From the NCBI GenBank assembly GCA_041392505.1, contig JAWKLX010000036.1, forward strand, positions 1-64,000: 64,000 nt of DNA, given 5' to 3'. Positions 14,938 through 23,724 of this stretch are shown piece after piece. Each line of letters begins with the position of its first letter. Position 1 is the first letter of the stretch. The DNA comes from UBA6168 sp041392505. GTDB taxonomy: Bacteria; Bacteroidota; Bacteroidia; Chitinophagales; Saprospiraceae. The notes under the pieces were generated by a model that was not told the origin of the DNA, did not search any database, and was given only the letters and a program-made list of their open reading frames with translations. Made by a program: the position numbers and the translations under genes.

Positions 14938-16548
14938 ATGAATAAGTTTACCATCATAATTTTTTTAGCGATTCTGAATGGCCAGGTACAAGGCCAAAGT
15001 AAATGGGAATTGGGCGGCTACTTGGGATATTCCAACTACTTAGGGGATTTGGTAGAGCCTGCATTTACCTTTGACCAATCCAGCTTTGCTGGAGGATTGC
15101 ATCTGCGGTATCAAATTATGGATCAACTGCAAATCCGTTCCAATCTGTTAGTTGGTAAACTGAAAGGTGATGACTCGAACTACAATTCCAACCTCAACAG
15201 GGCTGCGAAATTTGAATCAAAATTTACGGAGGTGACCTTGATAGGTGAATATGAATTTTTCAAAATCGATCGATCTGGAAAAACATTTAGGGAAAAATTT
15301 ACTCCTTACGGTTTTATGGGTTTAGGCTTTGGGCTTTTCAATCTTGATTTTGAGATTGGTTCGAATACGCCAGAAGCAATGGATGATCTTAGGCATTTAT
15401 CCTCAGACATAAAGCCTGTTTTGCCCATCGGTTTGGGGGCAAAATATGCACTAAATAAGAGTATTTCCGTTGGGGCAGAATGGGGGATGCGGTTCGTTTT
15501 TTCCGATTATTTGGATGGTGTTTCTATGTCCGGAAATCCTGATAAAATGGATGTTTATCTTTCAGGTGGTGTCACAGTGTCTTACCTATTTGGTAACAAT
15601 GATGCTGACCATGATGGCATTGTGGATCGAAAAGATATGTGCCCGGATAAACCGGGGCCGGTAAAATTTAATGGATGTCCCGATACCGATGGCGATGGGT
15701 TGGTAGATGCCGAGGACGAGTGTCCGGAAGATTTTGGGAAATCTCTTTTAAATGGGTGTCCTGATACCGATGATGACGGAGTTCCAGATAAGCTTGACGA
15801 TTGTCCTGATGACAAGGGGATCAGACGTTTTGGTGGTTGCCCCGACACTGACAATGATGGTATTGTTGATTTGGAGGACAACTGCCCAGAAGAAGCGGGT
15901 ATCCCCGCTTTAAATGGCTGCCCTGATGCCGACCGGGATGGCATTACCGATGCAAAGGATGAATGCCCATTTGAGCAAGGAACCATGCAGTTGAATGGTT
16001 GTCCGGATCGTGATCAAGATGGTATTGCTGACAAGGACGATGATTGTCCTGACCTGAAAGGGAAATTGGAAGCACATGGTTGCCCGGATTTGGATAGTGA
16101 TAAGGATGGCATCATTGACCGCAATGACCGCTGTCCAGAATTAGCTGGCCCGCTGGAAAATAATGGTTGTCCAAAAGTCAGTCAGGAAGATCAAGCGGCG
16201 CTAGAATCAGCAACGGCTAATGTTGGGTTTGAAACCAATAGTGATGAATTGTTGCCTTCATCTTATGTGGCTTTAAACAAAGTCGCTGAAATTTTACGGA
16301 AATACAGAGGTTACCAACTCCGCATCCACGGGCATACCGATAACGCTGGTGATCCAGAATTAAATCTGACTCTTTCTGAGCAAAGGGCAGAGGCATGCTA
16401 TAATTATTTGTTTGCACAAGGAATTAACCCGACTATTTTATCTTATACGGGTTTTGGTGGAGCAGTCCCAATTGCAGATAATGGAACGGAAGAAGGAAGG
16501 GCGAAAAATAGGAGGGTCGAGTTTATTTTGACAATTGATGAAAATTGA
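14938..16548 (+). CDS. Outer-membrane beta-barrel with thrombospondin-3 repeats and OmpA peptidoglycan-binding domain
   Basis: A 536-residue outer-membrane protein in three parts. After a signal peptide (NKFTIIIFLAILNGQVQGQ) comes an eight-strand-like barrel of the DUF6089 type (WELGGYLGYSNYLGDLVEP, about 20-220). Next are seven calcium-binding thrombospondin type 3 repeats with the D-x-D-x-D-G pattern and NGCPD boundaries (about 222-410). Last is an OmpA C-terminal domain (VGFETNSDELLP; LRIHGHTDNAG; LSEQRAEACYNYLFAQGI; AKNRRVEFIL) that tethers the barrel to peptidoglycan. The ATG at 14938 is chosen over a TTG at 14908 because it starts the signal peptide. The barrel part is clearly paralogous to 50392-51102. 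It converges on the M16 genes across a perfect hairpin. Confidence 0.88.
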   Translation: MNKFTIIIFLAILNGQVQGQSKWELGGYLGYSNYLGDLVEPAFTFDQSSFAGGLHLRYQIMDQLQIRSNLLVGKLKGDDSNYNSNLNRAAKFESKFTEVTLIGEYEFFKIDRSGKTFREKFTPYGFMGLGFGLFNLDFEIGSNTPEAMDDLRHLSSDIKPVLPIGLGAKYALNKSISVGAEWGMRFVFSDYLDGVSMSGNPDKMDVYLSGGVTVSYLFGNNDADHDGIVDRKDMCPDKPGPVKFNGCPDTDGDGLVDAEDECPEDFGKSLLNGCPDTDDDGVPDKLDDCPDDKGIRRFGGCPDTDNDGIVDLEDNCPEEAGIPALNGCPDADRDGITDAKDECPFEQGTMQLNGCPDRDQDGIADKDDDCPDLKGKLEAHGCPDLDSDKDGIIDRNDRCPELAGPLENNGCPKVSQEDQAALESATANVGFETNSDELLPSSYVALNKVAEILRKYRGYQLRIHGHTDNAGDPELNLTLSEQRAEACYNYLFAQGINPTILSYTGFGGAVPIADNGTEEGRAKNRRVEFILTIDEN

Positions 16549-16551
16549 GGA

Positions 16552-16584
16552 TACGGGAAAATAGGCATTGCCTATTTTCCCGTA
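16552..16584. terminator. Bidirectional hairpin between convergent genes
   Basis: Perfect 15-bp arms tacgggaaaataggc (16552-16566) and gcctattttcccgta (16570-16584) close over an ATT loop. It sits between the OmpA-type gene stop and the M16 gene stop. Confidence 0.7.
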
Positions 16585-16594
16585 CTAATTATTA

Positions 16595-18673
16595 TCAGTC
16601 CTCCACTTTGTAAAGCTCTTCACTGATTTCGGTATTCACCTCAATCACTGAAGTTTTTAATTGAAGGGGAATCGGCATTACGCCATTCACATTATTGCTG
16701 TGCGGAAATAAAACGCCATCTACTTCTTTGTAGTCACCAATATCTTTGGTAATCACCAAACCCTCCTGATAATCAATTTCCCTTACTTTTAAATGGGTGT
16801 TTTTGTCAAAATAATTCGTTTTGACTGAGCCTGATGGGTACTCGATATCCAATCGGTAAGCTTCTTGCCCATTGATTAATTCAATCCCTTTCAAGGTTAC
16901 TTTGACCCCTAATTCGTTGTAAAACCTCTCTGGGAACAACCGGCCTTCAATTTTCATATCCGCAAGTCGGGCGCCTTCCATAGCTTCGACATTCCCCATA
17001 TTGACAGTCATACCTTTGGTGCCATCAAAAATGGATTGTGAAACAATATTGCCCAGCATTTTATTAGATAGCGACAATTTATTGGGAGCGGTATGGTACA
17101 GCACTGATTCAATCAAAACTCCCTGTACTTCTGCCTCCATCACAATGATGACGTTGTCAATCTTATTCAGTTTTGACAATCCACCAATGGCGTTCAAATA
17201 ATCAGCAACCACAGTCTGTGCAGTAACTCCTGCAGGAATCGGCAGGCTCAACTCTTCCACAATATTTCCATAAACGTCATAATAATTGACTTTTCCTTGT
17301 TTGGAAAATGGCAGCAACTTTTTGGCAACTTCCTCTTTATTTCCAACCACGACAATATTGGCATTATCAACAGTCAGGTATTTTTTTGCCATATCTTGAA
17401 TGTCCTCAACCGTAACCGCATTTAGTTTCTCCAGATAGGTGGAATAATAATCTTTTGGCAAGCCATACCGAACAGTATTCAGGGTAAAACGGGCCACTGT
17501 GGCAGGGTCTTCCAATGCCCGGGCAAAGCTGCCAGTCATGTAGTTTTTGACCATGCGCAGTTCATCTTCAGGGACTTTATCATTTCTCAACCTGTCCATT
17601 TCGTGTAAAAACTCAACTATGGAACTATCAGTGACTTCATTGCGGACACTGGCGTAGGCGTTGAAATAACCGATTAGTTGATCGGTGCTCAACACAGAAC
17701 GGGCTCCATAAGTATATGCTTTGTCTTCCCGTAAATTTGAATTGAGTCGGCTGCCAAAATAGCTGCCAAGCAAGGTGTTCATGACCGAGGCTTTGATGGC
17801 ATCTTCACTGCCCGGCTTCAACTCGAGAGGATAAGTGATATTGATAACTGATTGGACAGCCCCTAATTTATTGACAAAATTTACAGTCGTTGCTTCTGGT
17901 TTTTTAGGTGTCTCAAACCGTGGTCTCAGCACTGGTTCGTTTGCCCAATCCGCAAAACGTTGGGAAGCAATATCAAGTGCTTCTTGTGTATTTATGTCCC
18001 CTGTAATAATAAGGTAGGAAATGCCCGGTTTGAAATAAGTATTGTAAAACTGACGGCACTCGTCCACTTTGATCCCTTCGATAGTTGCCTCAGTTTCAAT
18101 CTCCCCGTAAGGATGATTGATTCCATTTCTGATTCTGCTGGAAACATTGGCTGCAATTTCGTTGGGATCGTCTTTCGCTTGAGCCAAATTGGAGATTGTT
18201 TGTTTTTTCAATTTCTCAAATTCCTCCTCTGGGAACGTAGGGTTGAACAAAATGTAGGTCATTAGATCCAACAACTGATCTTTATGTTTGGTCAAACAAC
18301 TACCAGTGATACCGCTGGCGCTGGTGTTCAAGGAAGCGCCGATAAAATCAACTGCCTCATCAATATCGGCTTTGGAACGGGTAGAGGTTCCTTTGCTCAA
18401 CAACTGCCCTGCGATGTCTACAAAACCAGCAGATGGCCCCTCTAAAATGGGAGGGTAATCCACAAATAACTGAAAGGAAACAACGGGGAGTTTGTGGTTT
18501 TCTACCACGATGACTTTCAACCCGTTTTTGAAAGTAACCTGCTTGGCCTCTCCCAACGTAATCTTTGGTGCAGGGCCCGGTGCAGGCGATTGTTTGCGGA
18601 AATCTTCTTGTGCAAACACATTTGCCTGAAAGGCAAATAGTGCTACAAAAAATATGATGCTAAAATTTTTCAT
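16595..18673 (-). CDS. M16-family peptidase-like protein lacking the zinc motif (partner subunit)
   Basis: A 692-residue exported protein (signal peptide NFSIIFFVALFAFQANVFA) with the paired M16 clan folds and an extra C-terminal beta-rich domain (about 480-690, including FDGTKGMTVNMGNVEAMEGARLADM). The zinc-binding HxxEH of insulinase-type proteases is absent: at the aligned place the protein reads GFVDIAGQLLSKGT where the upstream neighbour has GFAHFFEHLLFEG. It does keep the substrate-clamp region with YLIITGDINTQEAL and SRLNSNLREDKAYTYGARS, which carries the R/Y pair found in M16 non-catalytic subunits. It lies 61 bases downstream of the active M16 gene, so the two probably form a heterodimeric periplasmic protease. 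It is likely catalytically inactive alone. Confidence 0.87.
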   Translation of the reverse strand: MKNFSIIFFVALFAFQANVFAQEDFRKQSPAPGPAPKITLGEAKQVTFKNGLKVIVVENHKLPVVSFQLFVDYPPILEGPSAGFVDIAGQLLSKGTSTRSKADIDEAVDFIGASLNTSASGITGSCLTKHKDQLLDLMTYILFNPTFPEEEFEKLKKQTISNLAQAKDDPNEIAANVSSRIRNGINHPYGEIETEATIEGIKVDECRQFYNTYFKPGISYLIITGDINTQEALDIASQRFADWANEPVLRPRFETPKKPEATTVNFVNKLGAVQSVINITYPLELKPGSEDAIKASVMNTLLGSYFGSRLNSNLREDKAYTYGARSVLSTDQLIGYFNAYASVRNEVTDSSIVEFLHEMDRLRNDKVPEDELRMVKNYMTGSFARALEDPATVARFTLNTVRYGLPKDYYSTYLEKLNAVTVEDIQDMAKKYLTVDNANIVVVGNKEEVAKKLLPFSKQGKVNYYDVYGNIVEELSLPIPAGVTAQTVVADYLNAIGGLSKLNKIDNVIIVMEAEVQGVLIESVLYHTAPNKLSLSNKMLGNIVSQSIFDGTKGMTVNMGNVEAMEGARLADMKIEGRLFPERFYNELGVKVTLKGIELINGQEAYRLDIEYPSGSVKTNYFDKNTHLKVREIDYQEGLVITKDIGDYKEVDGVLFPHSNNVNGVMPIPLQLKTSVIEVNTEISEELYKVED

Positions 18674-18734
18674 CGAAAAATGTTTGATAGTTAATGATTT
18701 GAATGGTTTGATGTTATGGGTTCAGTCAGCGCTT

Positions 18735-20057
18735 TTAAGGCTTGGAGGCCTCTGGCATATAATAAAGTACGACTCTGTTGTTTTTGTTGAAATACTTTTT
18801 GGCCACCCGCTGGATGTCTTCTTTGGTGACTTTCAAGTAGCGGTCAATCTCTGTATTGATCAAATTGGCATCCCCATAATAAGTATGGTAGTTGGCCAGA
18901 CTTTCAGCTATCCCAACGACCTTTGAGTTGGCTGAAATAAAGTCGCTTTCCACTTGGTTGCGGAGCTTTTGAAATTCCCTGTCAGAAATCAATTCATCCT
19001 GCACCCGTTTCACTTCGGCATCCATCGCCTCTTCCATTTTCATGGGATCGACACCGCCGTTGCAGATTCCGAAAGCAATCGACACGCCTGGGTCTTCCAT
19101 GGACAGCGGGAAGTTTCCAACAAAAACCGCTTTTTGCTGCTCATCTACTAATGCCTTGTAGAGACGGGAGCTTTCCCCCTGTGAGAGCAGTTGCGAAAGC
19201 ATGCTTACGGCATAGTAGTCATCCGTGCCTTGTGCGGGAATGCGGTAAGTTTGGATAACGGCAGGCAATTGCACTTTGTCATAGACGGTGTCTCTGACTT
19301 CTTTGGTCAGTTCGGGCTCAACAATATTAGGCCGGAAAGGCTCTTGTCCTTTTGGAATAGTACCAAAGTATCTTTCAATCATCTCCTTAGTTTCAGGAAC
19401 ATTGATGTCTCCAGCAATCGATAAAACGGCATTATTTGGATTGTAAAATTCTTTGTAAAAATTCTTGTAGTCTTTTTCCTCAGCTGCGTCCAAGTGGTCC
19501 ATTGACCCAATCACTGGCCAGCGGTAGGGGTGTTTTTGGTAAGCCCGTTTCATGGATTCTTCCAAAACAGAGCCGTAAGGTTGGTTGTCCACCCGTTGCC
19601 TGCGTTCTTCTTTGACCACTTGGCGCTGGGTTTCAATGCCTTTGTCCTCTACTTTAGCGTGGAGCATTCGCTCAGATTCAAGCCATAGGCCAAGCGCCAA
19701 TTGATTGGATGGCAGCATTTCATAATAGTAGGTTCGGTCCCAAGTCGTGTTGGCATTGTTCATCCCTCCAGCCTCTTGGATATAGTCATCGAATTCGCCC
19801 CGGTTAATGTTTTCAGAACCTTCAAAAAGCAGGTGTTCAAAAAAATGGGCGAAGCCTGTCCGGTCAGGGTTCTCATTTTTGGAACCTACATGGTAAAGCA
19901 CAGAAACGGCTACGATGGGGGTGGAATGGTCTTCGTGCAGGATAACGTGAAGGCCATTGTCCAGATCATATTCTACAAAATCAATTTTGTTGAGTTGGGC
20001 AAAAAGTGACCAGCTACTCGATAAGGCAAGTAACAATGGGAAAATACATTTTTTCAT
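18735..20057 (-). CDS. M16-family zinc metalloprotease (catalytic subunit)
   Basis: A 440-residue exported peptidase (signal peptide KCIFPLLLALSSSWSLFAQ). The inverted zinc motif HFFEH (71-75) is intact in GFAHFFEHLLFEG. A distal acidic ligand is available in RQVVKEERRQRVDNQ about 75 residues later, as in pitrilysin-like enzymes. The second domain includes VLSIAGDINVPETK and SRLYKALVDEQQKA. The family degrades small peptides. It is transcribed first of a two-gene unit whose second member has lost the zinc site, the same arrangement as mitochondrial processing peptidase and many bacterial M16B pairs. It starts at an ATG 252 bases from the divergent ribD. Confidence 0.92.
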   Translation of the reverse strand: MKKCIFPLLLALSSSWSLFAQLNKIDFVEYDLDNGLHVILHEDHSTPIVAVSVLYHVGSKNENPDRTGFAHFFEHLLFEGSENINRGEFDDYIQEAGGMNNANTTWDRTYYYEMLPSNQLALGLWLESERMLHAKVEDKGIETQRQVVKEERRQRVDNQPYGSVLEESMKRAYQKHPYRWPVIGSMDHLDAAEEKDYKNFYKEFYNPNNAVLSIAGDINVPETKEMIERYFGTIPKGQEPFRPNIVEPELTKEVRDTVYDKVQLPAVIQTYRIPAQGTDDYYAVSMLSQLLSQGESSRLYKALVDEQQKAVFVGNFPLSMEDPGVSIAFGICNGGVDPMKMEEAMDAEVKRVQDELISDREFQKLRNQVESDFISANSKVVGIAESLANYHTYYGDANLINTEIDRYLKVTKEDIQRVAKKYFNKNNRVVLYYMPEASKP

Positions 20058-20309
20058 ATTATTCGGTTGAGTTTTAGAAACAAAATGCGAAAGTGAAAAC
20101 TTTTCAAATTTGTACTTTTGGTGTTAGACGAATTTTGGCCATTTTATAGACAAAATCCAGTTTGTAGAGTTGTTCGGAATAATGTGGGGGACAGCCAAGG
20201 ATAATAGTTTACTGGTAAAAACGGCTAATTCAAATATTAGTTGCTTCCATTCAATAGCAGTTTCGTCTCAGAAAATAACGTACCACGATTTTGTAATATT
20301 TGTTAATAA

Positions 20310-21350
20310 ATGACGCACCAAATTTTTATGCAACGTTGTTTTGACCTGGCCCGATTAGGGGCGGGAAATGTTTCGCCAAACCCAATGGTTGGGGCAGTTT
20401 TGGTACATGAAGGACGAATAATCGGGGAGGGATGGCACCAACAATATGGGCAAGCCCACGCCGAGGTAAATGCTGTCAACAGTGTCCGGGCTGAAGAGCG
20501 GAAATTCATACCTGATTCCACACTTTATGTTTCCCTTGAACCCTGCAACGTGTTTGGAAAAACGCCTCCATGCACTAGTCTTATCCTAAAGGAAAAAATC
20601 AAGAAGGTCGTCATATCCTGCATCGACCATACGCCAGGGGTGAAGGGTGGGGGAGTTGCCATTTTGGAAAACGCAGGAGTAGAAGTGGTTCATGGAGTAT
20701 TGGAAAAAAAAGGGCAAGCAATCAGCGCTTTTAGGAACACATTCACGGCAAAAAAGCGGCCTTTTATTCAGTTGAAATTTGCCAAATCAAAAAATGGCTA
20801 CATGGGGCAATCAGGCCAACAGGTCTGGATCAGCAACCTTTTCTCCAAACGTTTGGCGCATAAATGCCGGGCTGAGTATGATGCCATTCTGATCGGGACA
20901 ACTACTGCCTTAACTGATAGCCCACAGTTGACCAACAGACTCTGGTACGGTAAATCCCCCTTGAGAATTGTATTGGACAGGCATTTAAAAATCCCGTTCA
21001 ATAACCAAGTATTTAGTAAAGACTCTTCAACTTGGGTCGTGACTGAAAAGGAAGTGCCTTTCCATTCGATGGATCATGTTCAATATCATCGTTTCCCTTT
21101 TGATGAAAATTTAATCGAACGAATCCTCGCTCTATTGTTTGAAAAAAAGAAAACCTCTTTGATAGTGGAAGGTGGAGCTTACACTTTAAATCAATTCATC
21201 AAAAAAGGGTTTTGGGACGAGGCATGGGTGTTTACTGGAAAAAAGGTGATAGAAGATGGTATAGTAGCCCCTTTAGTTTTTGGAGAAGTTTTGGGGGAAT
21301 GGCCCATCGGGGATGATCTTTTGACGATTTTCAGCAACCCCAGTCCATGA
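20310..21350 (+). CDS. ribD: Bifunctional riboflavin biosynthesis deaminase/reductase
   Basis: RibD carries out two successive riboflavin steps: deamination of the diaminopyrimidine ribosyl phosphate, then reduction of the ribosyl group. The 346-residue product has an N-terminal cytidine-deaminase-like domain with zinc ligands in HAEVNAV and PCNVFGKTPPC, and the catalytic Glu in HAE. The C-terminal DHFR-like reductase (from about 145) includes RPFIQLKFAKSKNGYMG, YDAILIGTTTALTDSPQLTNR and LIVEGGAYTLNQFI. Other rib genes are not nearby. The ATG at 20310 starts the conserved MTHQIFMQRCFDLARLGAGN. It diverges from the M16 genes. Confidence 0.95.
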   Translation: MTHQIFMQRCFDLARLGAGNVSPNPMVGAVLVHEGRIIGEGWHQQYGQAHAEVNAVNSVRAEERKFIPDSTLYVSLEPCNVFGKTPPCTSLILKEKIKKVVISCIDHTPGVKGGGVAILENAGVEVVHGVLEKKGQAISAFRNTFTAKKRPFIQLKFAKSKNGYMGQSGQQVWISNLFSKRLAHKCRAEYDAILIGTTTALTDSPQLTNRLWYGKSPLRIVLDRHLKIPFNNQVFSKDSSTWVVTEKEVPFHSMDHVQYHRFPFDENLIERILALLFEKKKTSLIVEGGAYTLNQFIKKGFWDEAWVFTGKKVIEDGIVAPLVFGEVLGEWPIGDDLLTIFSNPSP

Positions 21351-21419
21351 ACCGTTAAACTTCCTTTAAAGTCGATCGTAAGAACCATAGTTTGTCCATC
21401 ATTACTGTTCTACTGATGT

Positions 21420-21427
21420 TATTTTTG
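21420..21427 (+). promoter_or_regulatory. Candidate -7 box for the secreted thioredoxin gene
   Basis: TATTTTTG followed by CGTC fits the TANNTTTG -7 element. A TTTG lies 25 bases upstream, longer than usual. Transcription would start near 21433, which supports the ATG at 21452 as start. Confidence 0.3.
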
Positions 21428-21451
21428 CGTCTCAATTTTAAAATTGCAATC

Positions 21452-22024
21452 ATGAACAAAGTCCTTTTTCTTTTGATCTTTTTTATCGCTGGTTTTGGAG
21501 TGTACTCCTTTACGGGGGCTACCTACAAACCATTGCCTACTTTGGAAGAAGCACCTGGTAAAATAAATTGGATGACATGGGAGCAGGCACTGCAAAAGTC
21601 CCAAACCAAAAAGAAGAAATTGTTGGTAGATGTTTATACGGACTGGTGTGGCTGGTGCAAACGGATGGATGCGGCAACCTTTCAGCAAGAGCACATAGCA
21701 AAGTATGTCAATGAAAATTATTACGCTATTAAGTTCGATGCGGAGCAAAAAGAGGATGTTGTTTTTAATGGCAAGACCTATAAGTTCGTTAAAAATGGCA
21801 AACGAGGTTACCATGAATTGGCCGCCGAAATAACAAGAGGTCGGTTGAGTTATCCCACCATCGTATTTTTGGATGAGAACCAAAGTGTAATTCAGCCAGT
21901 TCCCGGTTATAAAAGCCCCGAGCAATTCGAGCAGATCATCACTTATTTTGCCCGTAACGAACATTTGAAAACCCCTTGGGAATCTTATCAAAAATCTTAT
22001 CAGCCACTCGCAAAGGAAGATTAA
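21452..22024 (+). CDS. Secreted thioredoxin-fold protein (CxxC, Thioredoxin_7-like)
   Basis: A 190-residue exported protein with a signal peptide (MNKVLFLLIFFIAGFGVYSF) and a thioredoxin fold whose active site is DVYTDWCGWCKRMDAAT. Between the first strand and the cis-proline it carries the insertion common to the Bacteroidota DUF255/thioredoxin_7 group (QKEDVVFNGKTYKFVKNGKRGYHELA). The cis-proline region is RLSYPTIVFLDENQSVIQPVPGY. It probably reduces or isomerises disulphides in the periplasm, but the partner is unknown. The open frame extends to 21392; the ATG at 21452 is preferred because it starts the signal peptide and follows the -7 box at a good distance. A strong terminator follows the stop. 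Confidence 0.82.
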   Translation: MNKVLFLLIFFIAGFGVYSFTGATYKPLPTLEEAPGKINWMTWEQALQKSQTKKKKLLVDVYTDWCGWCKRMDAATFQQEHIAKYVNENYYAIKFDAEQKEDVVFNGKTYKFVKNGKRGYHELAAEITRGRLSYPTIVFLDENQSVIQPVPGYKSPEQFEQIITYFARNEHLKTPWESYQKSYQPLAKED

Positions 22025-22060
22025 CCATCAATATAAAAGTTAAAGAAGCCATTATAATAA

Positions 22061-22098
22061 AAGCCACCTCGGTATATTTGCCGAGGTGGCTTTTTTTC
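22061..22098 (+). terminator. Rho-independent terminator after the thioredoxin gene
   Basis: Perfect 12-bp arms aagccacctcgg (22061-22072) and ccgaggtggctt (22081-22092) with an 8-base loop are followed directly by a run of T. The stem ends 45 bases before the xseA start. Confidence 0.88.
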
Positions 22099-22136
22099 AT
22101 TCCAAAAAATCTAAATACCTCAATTGTCTGGCTAAT

Positions 22137-23360
22137 ATGTCCTATACCCTGTACGAACTGAACGAGTTTATCCGACAGGTTCTGGCGTTGAACTTGTCCG
22201 AACCACTTTGGATCAAATGCGAACTATCGCAAGTGAAATATTCAAGGGGGCATTGTTATTTGGATCTCGTACAAAAGGCTGAAAATGGGGAGGACGTTGT
22301 AGCCCAAGGGCAGGCAGTTATTTGGGCGTTGAAACTCCGGTCTCTTAAAAATAAATTAGGACTTGAATTGGATGCCATCCTGCAAGAGGGGATGGAGGTG
22401 CTATTGCAAGTAAAAGTTGATTTCCATGAACGGTATGGGTTAAAATTAATGGTGGAAGACATTGATCCAGGATATACCTTGGGCCAATTGGCATTAAAAC
22501 GCAGGGAAACGATTTTACAATTGAAAAAGGAGGGGCTGCTCGAAAAAAATAAAATGTTTTCCCTGCCATTGGTCATTCAACGAATTGCTATTTTATCTTC
22601 TGAAACAGCCGCTGGATTAAAAGATTTTTTAAATGAATTAAGCCAAAATGAATATGGTTATGTTTTCCAATTTAACTTGTTCCCTGTTGCGATGCAAGGA
22701 GCTAAAGTTGAGTCAGAAATAATTGCTGCTTTAAAAAAAATAAATCCGGAAAATTTTGACGCTGTGGTTATTATCAGGGGCGGAGGGTCGAAGTTAGATT
22801 TGGCAGCGTTTGATGATTACCTATTATGTAAAAATATTGCCCAAGTTCAGCTGCCCATCATCAGCGGTATTGGCCATGAAGTGGACGAAACCGTTTTAGA
22901 TAAAGTGGTTCACACTGCACTTAAAACACCAACAGCCGTTGCCGGATTTATTATTAATAGGAATATGAATTTTGAATCGACAATTTTGCAATTAGGTTTA
23001 GAATTTAAAAGAAGCGTTTCCGATATCCTGCAAAATCAAAAACAAACTACACTGTTGTTGGGGCAAGTTGTAGAAAATCAGGTCAGGCAAGTATTAAAAA
23101 ATCAAAAAATGATGTTGGGATATATTCAAAATGAATGTCCAATTTTAATCAAAAATAAATTGATGTTGTCAAATGCAAAATTGGATTTATTGGAAAGCTC
23201 TGTAAAATTCCTTGACCCTATTACCGTTTTAAAAAGAGGATTTTCAATTACTTTAAAAAATGGAAAACCAATATTGAATAGCGAAGAATTAATGGCTGGA
23301 GACCATTTAGAAACAATGTTTCATAAGGGTAAAACCAATAGTACGGTCGTTAAAAATTAA
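22137..23360 (+). CDS. xseA: Exodeoxyribonuclease VII large subunit
   Basis: XseA is the catalytic subunit of exonuclease VII, which degrades single-stranded DNA from both ends into oligonucleotides. The 407-residue protein has an N-terminal OB-fold (YELNEFIRQVLALNLSEPLWIKCELSQVK) and the catalytic domain with IAILSSETAAGLKDFLNEL, AVVIIRGGGSKLDLAAFDDY and PIISGIGHEVDETVLDKVVHTALKTPTAVA. A long coiled coil and a short C-terminal segment (VLKRGFSITLKNGK) follow. The ATG at 22137 begins MSYTLYELNEF; the longer frame from 22086 starts inside the preceding terminator and is rejected. xseB follows 42 bases downstream, the usual operon. Confidence 0.94.
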   Translation: MSYTLYELNEFIRQVLALNLSEPLWIKCELSQVKYSRGHCYLDLVQKAENGEDVVAQGQAVIWALKLRSLKNKLGLELDAILQEGMEVLLQVKVDFHERYGLKLMVEDIDPGYTLGQLALKRRETILQLKKEGLLEKNKMFSLPLVIQRIAILSSETAAGLKDFLNELSQNEYGYVFQFNLFPVAMQGAKVESEIIAALKKINPENFDAVVIIRGGGSKLDLAAFDDYLLCKNIAQVQLPIISGIGHEVDETVLDKVVHTALKTPTAVAGFIINRNMNFESTILQLGLEFKRSVSDILQNQKQTTLLLGQVVENQVRQVLKNQKMMLGYIQNECPILIKNKLMLSNAKLDLLESSVKFLDPITVLKRGFSITLKNGKPILNSEELMAGDHLETMFHKGKTNSTVVKN

Positions 23361-23402
23361 TAATTAAGTGTGGTCAATAATTGTAATTTTAATTAAATAA
23401 AA

Positions 23403-23600
23403 ATGAGCAAAAAAAAAGAAATGACTTATGAAAGTGCTTTGGCGGAACTCCAAGACATTGTTTCGCAAATGCAAGAAGAGGTTGTGAATGTGGAAGGGTT
23501 ATCAGAGAAAGCAAAGAGGGCAAATGAATTGATTAAATATTGCCAAAGCCGACTCAGGAAAATTGAAGAAGAGGTAAATGGGTTATTTGATGAAAATTGA
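23403..23600 (+). CDS. xseB: Exodeoxyribonuclease VII small subunit
   Basis: The 65-residue small subunit binds XseA's coiled coil in exonuclease VII. Its sequence MTYESALAELQDIVSQMQ, then LSEKAKRANELIKYCQSRLRKIEEEV, is the standard two-helix hairpin of the family. It is 42 bases downstream of xseA on the same strand and its length is typical. The 64-base palindrome that follows probably ends the operon transcript. Confidence 0.93.
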   Translation: MSKKKEMTYESALAELQDIVSQMQEEVVNVEGLSEKAKRANELIKYCQSRLRKIEEEVNGLFDEN

Positions 23601-23660
23601 ATTAGTAATGTTTTTGGATTTATTTGATAATAATAAAATCAAAAATTAATTCAGCTAAAC

Positions 23661-23724
23661 TTCCATCATCTAAACAAAAAAAAGGGGCTTAATTAAGCCC
23701 CTTTTTTTTGTTTAGATGATGGAA
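23661..23724. terminator. 64-bp perfect palindrome, bidirectional terminator between xseB and the M43 protease gene
   Basis: Bases 23661-23692 and 23693-23724 are exact reverse complements with no loop. The core aaaaaaaaggggcttaa / ttaagcccctttttttt is a classical bidirectional terminator. The outer 13 bases on the right are the last codons (FPISII-type end, ATC ATC TAA) of the M43 protease gene, and their mirror copy lies on the xseB side. Confidence 0.9.
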
